Shown here one piece after another: positions 1 to 12,793 of a DNA stretch of 64,000 nt. The notes below the pieces were generated by a model. That model did no database searches, had not been told where the DNA came from, and was given only the letters and a program-made list of their open reading frames with translations. The first letter of the stretch is position 1. Every line of letters starts with the position of its first letter. Source of the stretch: Antitrichia curtipendula (taxonomy: Eukaryota > Streptophyta > Bryopsida > Hypnales > Leucodontaceae); NCBI GenBank assembly GCA_951230915.1, contig OX579640.1, positions 20,108,981 to 20,172,980 on the forward strand, read 5' to 3'. Position numbers and translations under genes: made by a program.

Positions 1-88
1 CCTGTATAATTGGAATAGGGGGCGGCAAAGGTATTTCGTAACCCATCGCTTGTAAATCTGGATGCCATACTGGCTCCTTGATAAGCGA
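1..88 (-). CDS. Candidate internal exon of an unidentified gene cut by the window edge
   Basis: Read on the minus strand, a pyrimidine-rich stretch ending in CTGCAG (94 down to 89) is followed by 88 bases open in two frames up to the window edge. One frame is proline-rich near its end (EIPLPPPIP). The other joins in phase to an open segment at about 164-235 that ends at a good donor (GACG|GTGAGT) and reads IEIYLETIREVSKK. I do not recognise a family in either frame, so the product is unknown and the frame undecided. The case rests on the acceptor and donor sites and on the higher GC than the sequence upstream. It could still be non-coding. Confidence 0.3.
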
Positions 89-1721
89 CTGCAGCAGAGT
101 AAAAGAACCAACAGATGGTTAGTGACTATCGGAAAAATGACTGAATCTATAAGAGACTCACCGTCTCCTAAAGGATAGAGGTAAAAAAAGTTTTTTTTCG
201 ATACTTCCCTGATAGTTTCAAGGTAGATTTCAATTCTTTTTCAGAACTCACTACTCAAATTATTGGCTTCAAGAATCAGTTTTGCACATATGCATGATTT
301 ATCCTTTGTAGCAAGAAATTCTTGGTAATCTATTATTAACCCCCCTTTTTTTAGTACAATATTTTTTTGAATATCAACAGCATATCTAAGCTGAATTTTG
401 ACAGCCTATCCCTGTAGTTGTGACTTAGAATATGTATGCTTATTGGGCAATCATATAACTAAGTAAGGGATACATCCATAAATCAGTCATCACAGACACA
501 CAAACAAAGGAACAGTGTTTTCCTTTGGCTAGCTCGTATACCAAAAAAAAAAATTTTAACTTTTGGTCATGTGCTGTGTAGCAGTTATCGCGTCTAGACA
601 GATTCTCCTTAAAACCCCAATTCCGCACTTGGAAGGCAGGGAAGCACCACTATTGTAACCACACCTTGAACTTTTTAACCAGTAAAAGCAACGAGAGTTA
701 CAAAACAGAGCCCGAATGAGATCGGTCTAAGTTCTAGCATCGTTGCAGACAAACAAACAAGACTTCACTCGCCAGTGTTGCAGTTTGGAGATTTTAAGAA
801 AAAATCCTCATGAGGTGGTAACTCTCACCTGTACCCATGCCAATCAGCAGACTGTTAGTATGCCAATAGACGTGTACGAGGTGTCTACAAGTTACTACTA
901 CTTGTTATCGTAAATCACACGAGAAAATGTTCAATCTAGCTCATAACCTGTTGCCAAAACAAATAAGCACAGAGAGCAAAAAAAAAGTCATTGAACCACT
1001 TTGTTTGTAACCGTAACCTGTTGGCCGCTGTTTTGTGACCCCAACACCATCTCTACGCAAGTCCTCAGATCACCACACACATACTTGTTTCGCAAATCCG
1101 AGCAAACAGTCCAAAACCAGCAAGCCTCATGCAGACAGTCAAAAACTAACTGACCAGAACTTCCTGTTTGTAGGCTCTGAATTTGAAAACGGCTTGACTC
1201 ATTCCCGGCAGTCTAAACCGCGCAGTAGTCAGATGTAATCAAGCCATCGGGAACCATTAGCCAGCCCCCATATTCTAATATTAATTGAATGAGTTAAGGC
1301 ACAAGGCCCAAACTTGATGTCAGGGTTCTTAGTATTGGCTGGATCCCATAGTTGGCGGATACCCGGGGGTATATCCTTGCCAGATGTGTGTACCTAGACC
1401 ACCAGGGTTTCATTATTCTGATACGTAATGATCTGGTATTAATTAAATTAAGAGGAGATATGATATGGAGCAAGATTGTATCCAATTTTTGGCCCTATTG
1501 GCTGTATATGGTTTATAAATCTATGTTATATAAACTCATATTGACTGGATATAAGACTGAAATTGAACACACAAAAAAATATATTTAAAAAAAAATATTT
1601 TGTTTGTATCATATATGGATGAGTACTTATAAAACTTATTTATTTGTACCAATATACATCCTTTTCTTATAACAGCGGTAGATTTTTTTGACAACAATGG
1701 AATAAAACCTTGAAGCCGAAT

Positions 1722-1724
1722 CTA

Positions 1725-1789
<65 letters not shown>
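1722..1789. repeat. Poly-A followed by (AT)n microsatellite
   Basis: A run of A is followed by about 24 uninterrupted AT units, then by a short (TTTA) tract. This is simple-sequence DNA with no gene content. Confidence 0.95.
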
Positions 1790-1792
<3 letters not shown>

Positions 1793-1991
1793 TGTTTATT
1801 TATTTATTCTTGCTTGCTTGAGGGCTGCCCTCGGGGGATGGGAGCCAAGCAACAAAATAAAAGTGATTATAAAAATTTAAATTTAAATAAAACAAATTTA
1901 TTTGATTTTAAATAAATTCTAATTAATCACCACTTTTTTTCTTCAAATCTAACAAAGTCTAATAAATAGTACATCAAGGTTGTTCAAAGGA

Positions 1992-2045
1992 CCATGGTAA
2001 TAGGTCCACGGCAATAGGTCCACGGTAATAGGTTCATGGTAAAAA
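1992..2045 (+). repeat. 14 bp tandem repeat, about four units
   Basis: Units of the form CCACGGTAATAGGT are repeated head to tail with one or two changes each; the last unit is degenerate. A looser run of GCTCACAGG-like words follows at about 2,110-2,150. Confidence 0.75.
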
Positions 2046-3689
2046 TTACTAAAGTTTACCAAGCATAATAAAATTTGATCAAATTTTTTTGATGAAAACT
2101 TATAAAATTTGTACGCTCACAGGCTCACAGGTTCATGCTCGCACGCTCACAAAATAGCAACCCTGGCTAATCATATTAACACAATAATAAAGCAAGTTAA
2201 TACGCTTTTCATAAATTCAACAAGCTGCTTCTAAAAATTTGGAAATTTTGTGATAAGCAAATAATCAAGCATCATGAATTTAAATTAAGTTATTTTTAGG
2301 TTCACTTTAGTATTAAAATCATAGTTTTAAAGAAATGAATCAAATAACATAAATGTCTATTTAAGGCTTGAGAGAATTAGTCATCATTATTATGATTTGA
2401 ATGTGTTTTCTAAATCTAGATATAGATAATAAAAATGACAATGATGAGCTTCAAAAGGTTTATGGTTTTATTATATAATATCAACATTATAAACAATTTA
2501 CTATGTTCTTCAAATTGCAAACATGTTAAGATTGTTTGCTATATTATATTACAAATTGTTCAATAGAACAAAATACCTTTTAAAAGTTTATTAAATTTTT
2601 CATTATTATTGCAAAAAATTATAGTAAATCCTACACTAGTTGTGAAAACATTCTCACAAAATTTAAATAATAGTGATATTGCTAAATTTTAGGTGTATTG
2701 CTAAATTCTAAATAAGGCAATATGACAATATCCATTTTATGATTCTACTTTTATGTCTTTTGTAGTAAAGAATTTGAGTTTTTTGGTTTGAAAAACTGAT
2801 CATTACGTTATAAAACTAATCACACAATGTATACAAAGGGAAACTATCCATAATAAGACAATAAAAATACTCTAAAAGTTAACTCTCCCTACTTATAATT
2901 TGAAAAAAATGTACAATTGCAAGGTTCTTTCTTCAATGAAGATGAGATTTTGTTCCACATTAATAAAGACAATAAGTGACAAGGATAAAGTGTACATCTC
3001 ACATGATTGACTTGGCCGTAACTAGCAAGTTCAACAATTTTGATGATTCTATTATGAGCAACATGTAACCAATCCCAATCAATAGTTTTGAAAACCTCAT
3101 TTGTAATGTCATAGAATTAAGTTAGTATAAAAGCTAGGAAGAATTGAAGTACTAAAGAAAATCTTAAGCTACTTCTCATGCCAATTAAAGAGGTTGGACA
3201 TCAATCATATGTGAAAATTTATATAATGGTAATTAACTAGGGCTTTGAACTTGCTTCACAATGGTTAAATAAACTTTGAGGGCACTACTATAGCAAAGGA
3301 AGACATCAAGGGGGAACTTTCATTAGATCTATATAAATATTGAAGATTATGTTTATTTAGAAAAGTTGAAAATAATGCATTGTTGGTACCAAATGGAAGA
3401 TGAATTGTAAGCAAGATGTTTTATTTTCAATGCACCTTCTATGCTATTTATACATTCTTTTGGTGCAAAACAAATTTAAGTGATGAAAATGCATAAATTT
3501 ATTTTCTCTTTATCCTTTAGCTCTTAAATACAATACAACCTTTATGCTTGACTTTCCAAAAATAAATTGGCAAAGATTGTAAAGGCTTTAGTTGGCATAT
3601 AGCCCGTGTTTATAATATAACACATCTAGGTGTTCATACCTTAAAAAGTTCTATTAATCCTTTAGGTTTTGCATTTTGAATAGTAATCA

Positions 3690-3975
3690 TTATGGGTGTT
3701 CATACCTTAAAATGCAACACCTACATTTGAATCAACTAGTGTCACAAAAAATCACATATTGATTACATGAGATGTACACAATTAAAACATGAGAATCTAT
3801 GAGAACCTATTGTTTTTTATTGGTAAACCTAAAGACAATACTTTGAAAATTCACAACTTCTTCATACAATATCCAAATAATGCATGCTAAAAACATAGAA
3901 ATCTTATTTCAATTGCCAAGTAGAAGTAATTTTATATTTAATAATAGAAATTATGCTAAGTTGTAAATAGTGATG
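3690..3975 (+). repeat. Dispersed repeat, copy 1 (partner at 48,590-48,850)
   Basis: This stretch aligns over about 250 bp with 48,590-48,850. Shared words include AAAACATGAGAATCTAT, AAGACAATACTTTGAAAA and TATTTAATAATAG in the same order and spacing. Both copies end just before a GC-richer segment. The class of element is not clear; no terminal repeats were seen. Confidence 0.6.
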
Positions 3976-4488
3976 ATTATAGGTGCACACAGGGCCTCCT
4001 CAGTCCTCATCCCTTACTGCAGCAAACGATTCGGTTCTTTCAAAAAACCTAGTCAGCAGTTATCCGGTTAACAGAAGGGTATCTCACCAGGATATCAATC
4101 GGGTGACGGCCCTTCTACTTTCTCCACAAGGAGCTGGAGTTTCTGGAACTTCTATTGTCGAAGACACTGTGTTTGCCAATCTGCCGTTAGGGTTTCGCCA
4201 TTGCACCTCAATTCCACGAACTTCAGGGCAGGTTGGCGTTGTTCAGCTTTCAATTTCAGGTTTCCTATTGGTCTATAGCATGTAGAATTGTACCTCTCTT
4301 TGTCGTTTCTCTTTGAATTCTTTCTGGTCAGTCTTTCTTGTGGTCAATTCAGTTCTAGGATAGTCGATGTTTCTTAAACAATCACGTATGACCTCGCGGA
4401 AGCTTATGTATCTGGTTTTCAGGGAAATGATGAAGGTATATTGCATTTTGTAGAACAAGATTTTGAGGAACGAGGAGAGTGCAGAAAC

Positions 4489-5710
4489 ATGGTACTCCTC
4501 CTGCTGGAAGTCAAGGCGGAGCTTGAGAATATCACCAACTTAGTTCCGAAAGGAGGTTCTGATGGATCCGAGTATTCTTTTTTCTTCAAGGTAGTGTGTC
4601 TCATCTTGCTCGTGTGACTGTATATTCCGGCTTGATGCTTACAATCAAAGTAGCGGGAGCAAGCGAATTGGCGAGGTTTTTGCGAGTATGGCTGTGTGAC
4701 AGTTCAATGTTTTTTACATCCTTTTCTTTATTTGGATTGGACAGATCAAGTGTGGAGGCTGTGGAACTGTGAGTGATAAGGAGACGTGCGTGACTCCATC
4801 CGAGCTTTCTGACCTTCCGAAGAGCAAAGGCTCCGCTAACCTCGTGCAGAAGGTAATTGAGACATAATCTCAAGGAGATTGTGCAGAGGGAACTCCAGGA
4901 AATGCTGCATTCTGATTGATAGAATTGGGAGGTCATGCAGAAGAGTTGGCTGTCTTTTAGGGTTTGCACGCGAACTGTGTTTTGCTAATGGCTGAAGAGT
5001 CTTGCAATGATCTTAACGACATAGAACTTCAATTCGTATGGTAATTTGTGCAGTGCAAGTTCTGCGACAAAGTGGGGAACATTACAGTGATTCCTGGACG
5101 AGAGAAACCCTATACCTTGGAGGACAGCGAAAGCGGCAAATTCGTACCCATAGGATGTTTTGACTGTAGAGGCATTGAGTCCACTGAGTTTTCGTTCAGA
5201 GATGGCTGGGCTGCTGAAGGCGTAAGTATAAAAGACCAATCTTTGTAATGTTTTTACATGTCAGCTAGGCCATTTGCATAATCAGAGCTCAGGATCTACG
5301 GTAATAAATTTGAATAAGAACCTGTCATGTCGTATGTATGATGTCTAAAGACACCTGGACATAATATTGATGAGCATTTTTTTGTAATTGTTATGCTCTT
5401 CGAACTTGCATCTATTGAAATTTGATAGAGAAGCAGCTTCTGTAGTGTTTTTAGGGCTATTAGGTTTTAACTTCTAGTGCCGTAAATTTCACAATTCCAA
5501 TATTTTGGAGGAATTAAAAACGGATTGTTGACGATTGAGGGTACATTGCCTAAACTGGGTTCACTTGCATTTGAATCGTGGGTGCAGCTGTCTGGCACAA
5601 AATTTGTGGATATTGATCTTTCGGACGGAGAGTGGTCGGAATATGACGAGAAGGCAGCAGCATCCGTGGGCATTCTAAACCTTGAACATCGGTTTGTTGT
5701 GACAAAGTAG
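4489..5710 (+). CDS. CZIB: CXXC-motif zinc-binding protein (DUF866/UPF0587, CZIB family)
   Basis: Four exons, 4489-4590, 4745-4852, 5054-5221 and 5588-5710, join in phase 0 throughout through GT-AG introns to give 166 residues; the human homologue (C1orf123) has about 160. The protein opens MVLLLLEVKAELENITNL, typical of the family. It carries the two diagnostic zinc-binding pairs CGGC (37-40) and CKFC (71-74) and a further CFDC at 105-108. The C-terminal part has EWSEYDEKAAASVGI, matching the conserved family ending. Family members are small cytosolic zinc-binding proteins whose exact role is poorly known. The last acceptor (GGGTGCAG at 5580-5587) was chosen because it restores family continuity (AAEG to LSGTKF); an open frame continues upstream of it. 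The start is the first ATG giving the family N-terminus, and a GC-rich leader precedes it. Confidence 0.93.
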
Positions 5711-8375
5711 GATACCACTTCTTCTACCGGAATTAGCTATCTCTTACCCTCTCCTGAGCAAGACCGCGCCAGTTTAGTGATTTCCAGTTTCATGTATGTA
5801 AGTCATCAATGCAGAAGTTGATATTCTGGCCAAGTGATCTGGTTCTCTCTATTCCAATTTTCATTTTGCTCTTGTCGCTCTGTTATTACCCTCCTAATAC
5901 ATGCTCAAGTGGTTTTGAACTTGGAAGTGTTCATTTAGAACAAGTAAGCACTTAGATGCAATCAGTTTGCGGAAAGTCTAGTATGTCATTTATGAACGTC
6001 CTAGACATTGATACCTAAGAAACAAGTACATATTTTTGGTAATTGACACAAAGAGACCGATGAGGTCTATTTTTTGTGTGCGCATGGGAAATTGTGAAAT
6101 TGTTGTGAACCAAAATGCCGTGTGGTAAGGCTTGGTGACCAGATGTTCACCCCACGACGGCATCTAGTGCTCTTCTCTAGATTTTGAATTACATATATTG
6201 ACATTTGTGTATATTTCTGCAATACATTTCATGTGTATGAAAGTATGGCCCTGATCTTGCCTCCTGTACTAATTAAACTTTGTTTCCAACAGCAGCTCAT
6301 CTGTAAAAATACTCAATTGACCTACATGCAATTAACAAGGAATGTAAGCAACTAAGCATTCGGCTAAATGTAAACAACTGTCGGGAAGAATCGGCGGCTA
6401 GTCCGAAGTTTGCCGGTGGAATTGAGAAAAAAAAAAAAGTTGCAATTTGAAAACTTCGGGAAAAAGTACGCGAAAAAATCTGTAAACTTTCTATTTAGAG
6501 AAAATAACTGTACATTGAAACTCAAAAAAATTCTCAAACATTGATTGGTGCAATTAAGACAAACGCTGCTTCAGTGAGGAAATACGGAGTGACACCTTAT
6601 AGAGGATTGAAGCATTTAGTAAGGGACTGTAGGGCCATGACGATCTGTAAAAGTAGTGTTAGGTGGGAAATAGAAAGTACCTACCAATTATGGATTTTGA
6701 CCCTAAGAGCTTCGAGTGTGTTCCTTTTTCTAAATATTCTCAAAAATAATTCTTGAATATTCAGAATTGGCAGCAATGATATTTTCTCAGATTTTCAGGC
6801 TGCAATACAATTTTTCATATTTGAGACATGTTCCAGTTTTTCCCTAACTGACCTACACGTAAGGTAGTATCTGTACCTAAGTAATGCTGAGAAGAGCATG
6901 CTACAGAAGGGTAAGCGGGGATCAAAAATTCCTAAAGCTAGTCGACAGGGTGAGGCAACAGGGTGCAGCACGACAACAATTTCGAAGCCCAAACAACGAG
7001 CAAAAAGAAGACCTGAAAGGAAGAAAACAAACGAAAGGACGACCGAGGAGGGAGCGTGCAACTGAAGCCCACGAGCAAATCACAAAGCAATGCAAGACTT
7101 GCAGTCAGCATGGCGATGCGCCAGCCTCAGTCGTACAAAGGAGAAAAGAACAAGGGAGCGGAGATGGAAATCCCAAGCTGAAGACTGAGCTAGGCGATCA
7201 GTGAGATCAGCAATTCAGCGAGATCAAGATGAAGGGCGACTTGGATGTGACGATTCACGAGGGGACGGGATCATCGACGTGGGGAGGGAATCTGAGAAGT
7301 CGATCGATCCCCCCCTGGGAATCCAGACAGCGACCAATTCAGAAAAGGGCTGGAAATCAGGACGCAGGTTTGAAGCTTCCAAGGAACATGGTCAAAGCCA
7401 AGCTGAAGTTAAACGAATCGAAAAGTGGCACGCGCGACAAGAGAAAAGCACGGCAACGAAACTCAAGTCTACAGAGTACTGAACCTCAAATTCAGACAGA
7501 GGACCGAATCTTGCAAAAATATAGAACACGGAACCAAATCTTCACCTTACCTAAGAACGCGGTATGCATCGAAATAAGCGCTCTTAGATTCCTGAGTATA
7601 ATTCCTTAGATAGCTATGGAGCTTGAAATCCCGAATCTGCAAACTACCGTAAAAATCGACAACAGAATTGTCTAGAAACTCGTCCTGAGAAGAGGTACAA
7701 TTAAAGATACAAGAGAATCTGTATCCTAGAATTTCATAACGACGTGGTATATATAACACTAGTGGATAAAAGCGTTGCCTCATCATCGACCCATATTCAA
7801 AGCCCCTCTAGCCATCGCCTGAAGAAACAGAAGATATATCTGAAATGAAACTCCAAAATACAACGGAATCTCAGAAGTACTAGATAAAGAATAAAAATCA
7901 AGGACATCTTCGCATAGCATCTAATTAGTACCTGCGAAAACGAGTTGTAATTGAGGCGTTAAAGAAACTGAGTAACGCGTTGGCTGCCAGCTAATTTACT
8001 ACTCAGTTTTTTGTACAAAAAATTTGACTTTTTATTAAACTCATGCACGTACGAGGAGCGCGGACAAAGTGAATATGACCACACAACACATCATGTTTCA
8101 AGACCACAGTTATCCTACAAATCTAAAAGAAGTTGAAAAACATGATTCCAGTAAGTAGGACCGATGGATTTCTGTAATAAAAGATCCAATTAATAAAAAA
8201 ATACTCTGTCACAAGTCACAACCTACTGAACTCCTGAAGTCCTCAAGCCCACACCACTCTCTTGGTTATATATTTTTACAAGCACTCTTTAGATTTTTCC
8301 ATCTCAGATGTTCATTGCATTTTGTTTGGAAATAAACCTCCGTTGTTGTTGCTGTAAACCAGTCATGATAAAATA
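5711..8375. other. Intergenic, no supported gene
   Basis: 5,711-6,880 is AT-rich with no long frames. 6,880-7,520 is purine- and GC-richer, and several overlapping frames of 90-126 codons run through it, but they have low-complexity Arg/Lys/Glu/Gln composition and no recognisable motif. I read it as a compositional island, not a gene. 7,600-8,375 holds nothing I can name. Confidence 0.5.
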
Positions 8376-8589
8376 CTACGAAAATCCTGAACCCCAGTCA
8401 GACTGCGAGATACGACTTAAAATCTTTGTGATTTGCTCCAACTCATCGAAACTGGGCGTTCCATCCTTTAGTTCAATCACATGAGGCAGAGCTCGAGGCA
8501 CAAGTTTATAATGCTGTTAAGAATAATTACGTGAAACAGACCCAATCAATGTCCAGAAATGATTCAGAGGAGTCAAAGCTGCCAGATAT
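8376..8589 (-). CDS. Two candidate 3'-terminal exons of an unidentified gene
   Basis: On the minus strand an exon at 8589-8542 (after TTCGCAG) reads 16 codons to a GT donor. It joins in phase 0 to 8513-8376, which starts after TTCTTAACAG and ends at a TAG. The joined peptide is 61 residues and contains ESFLDIDWHYKLVPRALPHV and FDELEQITKILSRIS, with a non-repetitive, globular-looking composition. Both splice sites are good and the two pieces keep frame, so coding is plausible. I do not recognise the family. No upstream exons were found between 8,600 and 10,800, so this is either the end of a gene with a long intron or a remnant. Confidence 0.38.
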
Positions 8590-8599
8590 CTGCGAAAAG

Positions 8600-10856
8600 A
8601 AAAACAACAACAATTAAGCAGCAATTTCATTAAAATGACCGTAAATTCCACGACTTTGGCATTTGGGGGGCCTAAGGGGGCTCAAACGTAAAATTTGTAA
8701 GGTAGAAGCACCAGTTGTCAACCAGGCCCAGTACCCAACCTGTAGGCGGGTGTGCTATTTCCAAGCTTAGGCTGGAACTCAAGCTTGGAATGTTTTTTAT
8801 TTGTCCTTTTCAAGGTTGGGACTAATAAGGTTATGACACGTGTTTCGAAGTAGTGAGCAAGAAAATAGGAAGTAGTGAGCGAAAAAGTAGTTCTTGAATG
8901 GTCGGAATTGGAAGACTCTAGACATAAGTGCACTTTTGAGCTCCCATTAAATTCAAGGTAATTTCAATTTTTGGAATAAAGTTCTGAAAATTTTGCTATC
9001 CCCATATTTTCTATCTTTCTACATGGGAAAAAATTTCCAACACCTCATACTCCTCACCATCCACTCCAAAATTGCTTAAATGATTGACTACTAGTGCCTC
9101 AATCTTATCTGATGTCCTAGTTTCTGAACTTTGTGAAGATTTGTGAAACTAAGCTACTTTCTACAATATTCAACAGCTGTGGTGAAATGATACTTAAAAA
9201 AAAGGTAGTGACATCATCCCATATGTCTCCACACACTGAACTTTGTTAACAACAGCAACTCATCTTTCAAACACTTGGCTGGACCATTGGACTCAATAAC
9301 AAATGTTGTATGAATGGTCTGGCTTGAAGTCTGTTGTTACTTTTTGTGGTCAACAAATTCTTACTTTGAAATTGTATAAGAAATTCATACTCAAATAATT
9401 CAGTGATAAAATTTGATTTTAATACTTGTACCCATAGATCACCTTGAAATTTTAATACTTGTACCCATACTTGTACCCATAGATCTCTCTAGAGCTTTAT
9501 ACATCTACCAAAAATTAGACTCTCTCTTATACTTTAAAGTAACAAATAATCTATCTTCTACCTTCTAGTAAGTTTGTCGTCAACAACTAGAGGTTAGAAA
9601 ACACAATTAGTGATCATAAATAAAGGATCTTTTGACAAGTGCCATATGAAGGGAGAAAAGTAACCATTTCAAAGTTTTGAATTTCGAGCCCCAAGTGAAC
9701 GTTTTCCACCTCAAGTAGCTACTAACAACTAAATGTAAATACCTTCCAGTTACTTAGTTGTTATTTCATGACCAATTGTAGTCCTAGTGTGAACTCCAAT
9801 CTTCAATGCAATCAATCACTTGAGTTACAAAACAAGAGATTGAAGGTTGAAAGATGAGAACATGTGCAAATCTAAAACATTGAAAGAAAATATTGCTTAA
9901 TTAATTGAACATAATAATTAGAAGCTATTTCGTTTACAAACTCAAGAACATTCAATCAATACAAACCACTCAAATTTGCAAAAATTTGAAAGTGAACTTT
10001 TTAGATGTTTAGGTTTAAGACCATAATTCTTCAATGGAATTACGTCAATAGGACAAACTAAAATAAAAGTGAAGTCAAGGGTCTTAGCAACAAATTTTAA
10101 TTGGAATAAAACATTAAAACCATCAATTACTAAATTCAAATAGGCTTCAGCAACTTCTTCAAGAAAAATCTAGTAGATAACAACATTGACTAAAATGATC
10201 TATAATTCTAGATACTAATCTAATTATAGAAAAAAAAATATATCCTTCTATGGCATAGAAACACACTTTTAATTCATTATAATTAAAATAAAAATTATTC
10301 ATATTTTTAACAAAAAAAAGTAAACTTCAAATATCAATAATAACCTTGAAATCTCAAATAAATTGGATACAACTTGAAATTTGCATCTTTCTAAGATCTA
10401 AAATACTCCCACAATGCCCTTTTCCATAATATATTAGATTTTTACATTTATTCTTTTACTTTATGTAAAAGCTCCATCAAATAATATATTTAATAGCTTA
10501 TTTAGTTCTTTTATTTCAATATATTGATAATATTATTATTATATATATATGATATCATATGTATATGTCTACATGATTTCTTTGTTAAAATAAGAAAGAT
10601 AGTGAAAATATACTTTAGCAAGAAACTTCAATTGTATATTAATTTCATTCAAGGACAAAGAACTTCTTGGAAGGAAGGTTTTCATATAATATTTATTGTC
10701 TCACTCTTTCACTAAGGTATATGATGCATCTTGTTGAAGATTTAAACCACTTAAATAGTCATTGGATCCAATACTAATAAGTCCTTGAAAATCATTTAGT
10801 GCTTAAATACGAAGCAAAATCATTTCTAAAAATTAAAAAAAAATCATTTTAATGTG
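8600..10856. other. Intergenic, AT-rich
   Basis: No gene seen. A short direct repeat of ACTTGTACCCATA lies at about 9,424-9,485 (three occurrences). The 300 bases before the F-box gene are strongly AT-rich and may include its promoter, but no specific element could be assigned. Confidence 0.5.
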
Positions 10857-12056
10857 ATGGAGATTGTCAATATGGAAAGATCAGAAAAACATGATTTAAC
10901 TCCATACCTATGGAGGGAATTACCCAATGACATGAAGATGAGTGTTTTGGCTCGACTTCCGTTGCCACAACTCTTCCAAGCTCGCATAGTTTGTAAAGAG
11001 TGGGATTCATTTATTTCTTCTCATAAATTTTTAAGCGATGATGTTTTTAAACACTATTATCCAATCATCAAGGCTAAGCCTTTAAATGTCATACTAAGAC
11101 TAAGATCAATAAAGCAAAGACGGCTAATTCCTAACATGTTTTTTGGATATAATCAAAGACAAGGCCAATGGGAAAAGTTTCCAATCCTCAAAGTTTTTTC
11201 ATACCAAGCATATAAACTTGTAGATGCTGCAAAAGGAATTTTGTGTTTTAGAGGGGCTTCAGACTTGTTTATCTACAATCTTTTGATACAAACAAGTACA
11301 CAATTGCCACCAATCACAGACCTTCAAAATATGGAAACAAATTCCATAAGCATTTTAGTAGATTGCGACACCAACTCTTACCAAGTAACTATGGTTGGAT
11401 GGATATATATAAGTACCATTTTATATAGAGGTATTGCAATTTACAAATCAACAACAAGGGCTTGGAAGACTTCCAATATAACACATCCATTTCAATTGGA
11501 CAAGTTAGATTTGAAGATGAGATTTGACAATGCAATTGTTTCAAAGGATGCTTTGTATTGCGAAATAATGAGTTCTATTCCAACAGAATATCCCTCCAAA
11601 ATTGGACTCATGATCTACAATATGAAAGCTAAAGTGTGGCATGATTGTGCTTATATAATTCCTTTAAACGATTCATATTATCCATTTTGGCAAGTGGTAC
11701 AATGTGGTGGTGATATATACATGGTCTTCATACCAATCATAATTTTCAATTATCAAGGGTATCTCAAAAGTATAAAGGTCTTCAAGCTTGAGACAATTAC
11801 TAAATATGCTCCACTTACTAATGAATATTCAGAAATTCATGAAGTCAAGAATGCATGGAGGCATATTACAAGTGAAGATATTCAAGATTTGCATATAACA
11901 TGTGATGATTGTATAATAGCTTGTAACATTGTTTGCATTGGACATAGAACCCAAATGTACTTCTTATTATCAGGCATACATTACATAGTGTATAATGTAG
12001 AATCTTGTTATTGGAGTAGGCTACCACGATGCCTTCCAAGTTATTTGTTTTACTGA
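10857..12056 (+). CDS. F-box protein, intronless
   Basis: An uninterrupted frame of 399 codons from the ATG at 10857 (the GTG three bases earlier is not a likely plant start) to TGA. Residues about 18-60 form an F-box: LWRELPNDMKMSVLARLPLP followed by LFQARIVCKEWDSFISS, with the usual leucines, the LPLP turn and the VCKEWD core. F-box proteins are substrate adaptors of SCF ubiquitin ligases and bind SKP1 through this segment. The rest resembles the C-terminal domain of plant F-box/kelch-type proteins in length and layout (GILCF, a WKTSNI-like repeat, LMIYNMKAKVWHDC), but I see no clean kelch motifs. The target is unknown. Coding DNA is AT-rich like its surroundings, unlike the GC-rich NHL and MDR genes. 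A recent, fast-evolving family member or a retrocopy is possible; the frame is intact. Confidence 0.88.
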   Translation: MEIVNMERSEKHDLTPYLWRELPNDMKMSVLARLPLPQLFQARIVCKEWDSFISSHKFLSDDVFKHYYPIIKAKPLNVILRLRSIKQRRLIPNMFFGYNQRQGQWEKFPILKVFSYQAYKLVDAAKGILCFRGASDLFIYNLLIQTSTQLPPITDLQNMETNSISILVDCDTNSYQVTMVGWIYISTILYRGIAIYKSTTRAWKTSNITHPFQLDKLDLKMRFDNAIVSKDALYCEIMSSIPTEYPSKIGLMIYNMKAKVWHDCAYIIPLNDSYYPFWQVVQCGGDIYMVFIPIIIFNYQGYLKSIKVFKLETITKYAPLTNEYSEIHEVKNAWRHITSEDIQDLHITCDDCIIACNIVCIGHRTQMYFLLSGIHYIVYNVESCYWSRLPRCLPSYLFY

Positions 12057-12793
12057 AAAAATAGATAGTTATACATTTTAGTCTTAAATTATCATTACTA
12101 AATCTTCATATGAAAGATGTTTTTGTTGCAATTAATTAGAATATTCTCTCTTTGTAATTTATTTTATTTAAAAATTTAAAAACAATATAAGGTCCTTTTT
12201 ATTGAAATGAGAGAATTTAGAGTCTCATTTTAATAGTGATATTAATATAGAATGTAATAAATGTTCAATAAATTGGGACTTTTCAATAAATTGAAACTTT
12301 TAAATGCCAAAATGAATATTATTTAAATGCTTTTGAAATATAAAAAATTAGTACCATTAGCCTCAAATTTACATTTGTAGGTATTTTTCATTGTGAGCCT
12401 AAAATAGAAGATAACAACTGATCATAAAATTGAGACACTTCGGTAACTTGAGATTTGAGTGTGTCAAAAAAATTATGAATTGTGTTAAGCATAAAAACTA
12501 GTAGCAAGAACCTCTAACTTGATATGTATACATTCAATGTTTTAGATCAAGCTTACAATGCTTCGATCATGAAAGTAGCCAAATTTCATTACTCCATATG
12601 CACTAGAAGTGTCAATCCACTTTCAAAGCCAATATTTGCAAATGAAATTGATCTTCATCATATAAATAGAAATTAAAACTACAATTTAAAATATAAAAGA
12701 TGATAATAGAACATTATTAATAAGAGAAAGAGGTGTTTTAAGTGAGTTTTTAATTAATATAGTCTTAAGACACAAGATTATAAGTAATGATCT
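12057..12793. other. Intergenic, AT-rich
   Basis: 3' flank of the F-box gene. No further gene, repeat family or clear signal was seen. Confidence 0.5.

Larger units (their letters stand above)
236..4488. other. Intergenic sequence upstream of CZIB
   Basis: I see no convincing gene here. 600-1,300 has moderately raised GC but only short open frames. 1,600-3,980 is AT-rich and holds the AT microsatellite, a 14 bp tandem repeat and a dispersed repeat listed separately. 3,983-4,290 is clearly richer in GC and immediately precedes the CZIB start; it is best read as promoter and 5' leader, although it carries an unrecognised 100-codon open frame. Confidence 0.5.

Noticed and set aside
6884..7609. 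Overlapping plus-strand frames of 93-126 codons
   Set aside because: Low-complexity Arg/Lys/Glu/Gln composition, several frames open at once, and no splice or domain support; explained by purine-rich base composition.
10854..10856. GTG as start of the F-box gene
   Set aside because: An ATG follows immediately at 10857, and plant nuclear genes normally start at ATG.
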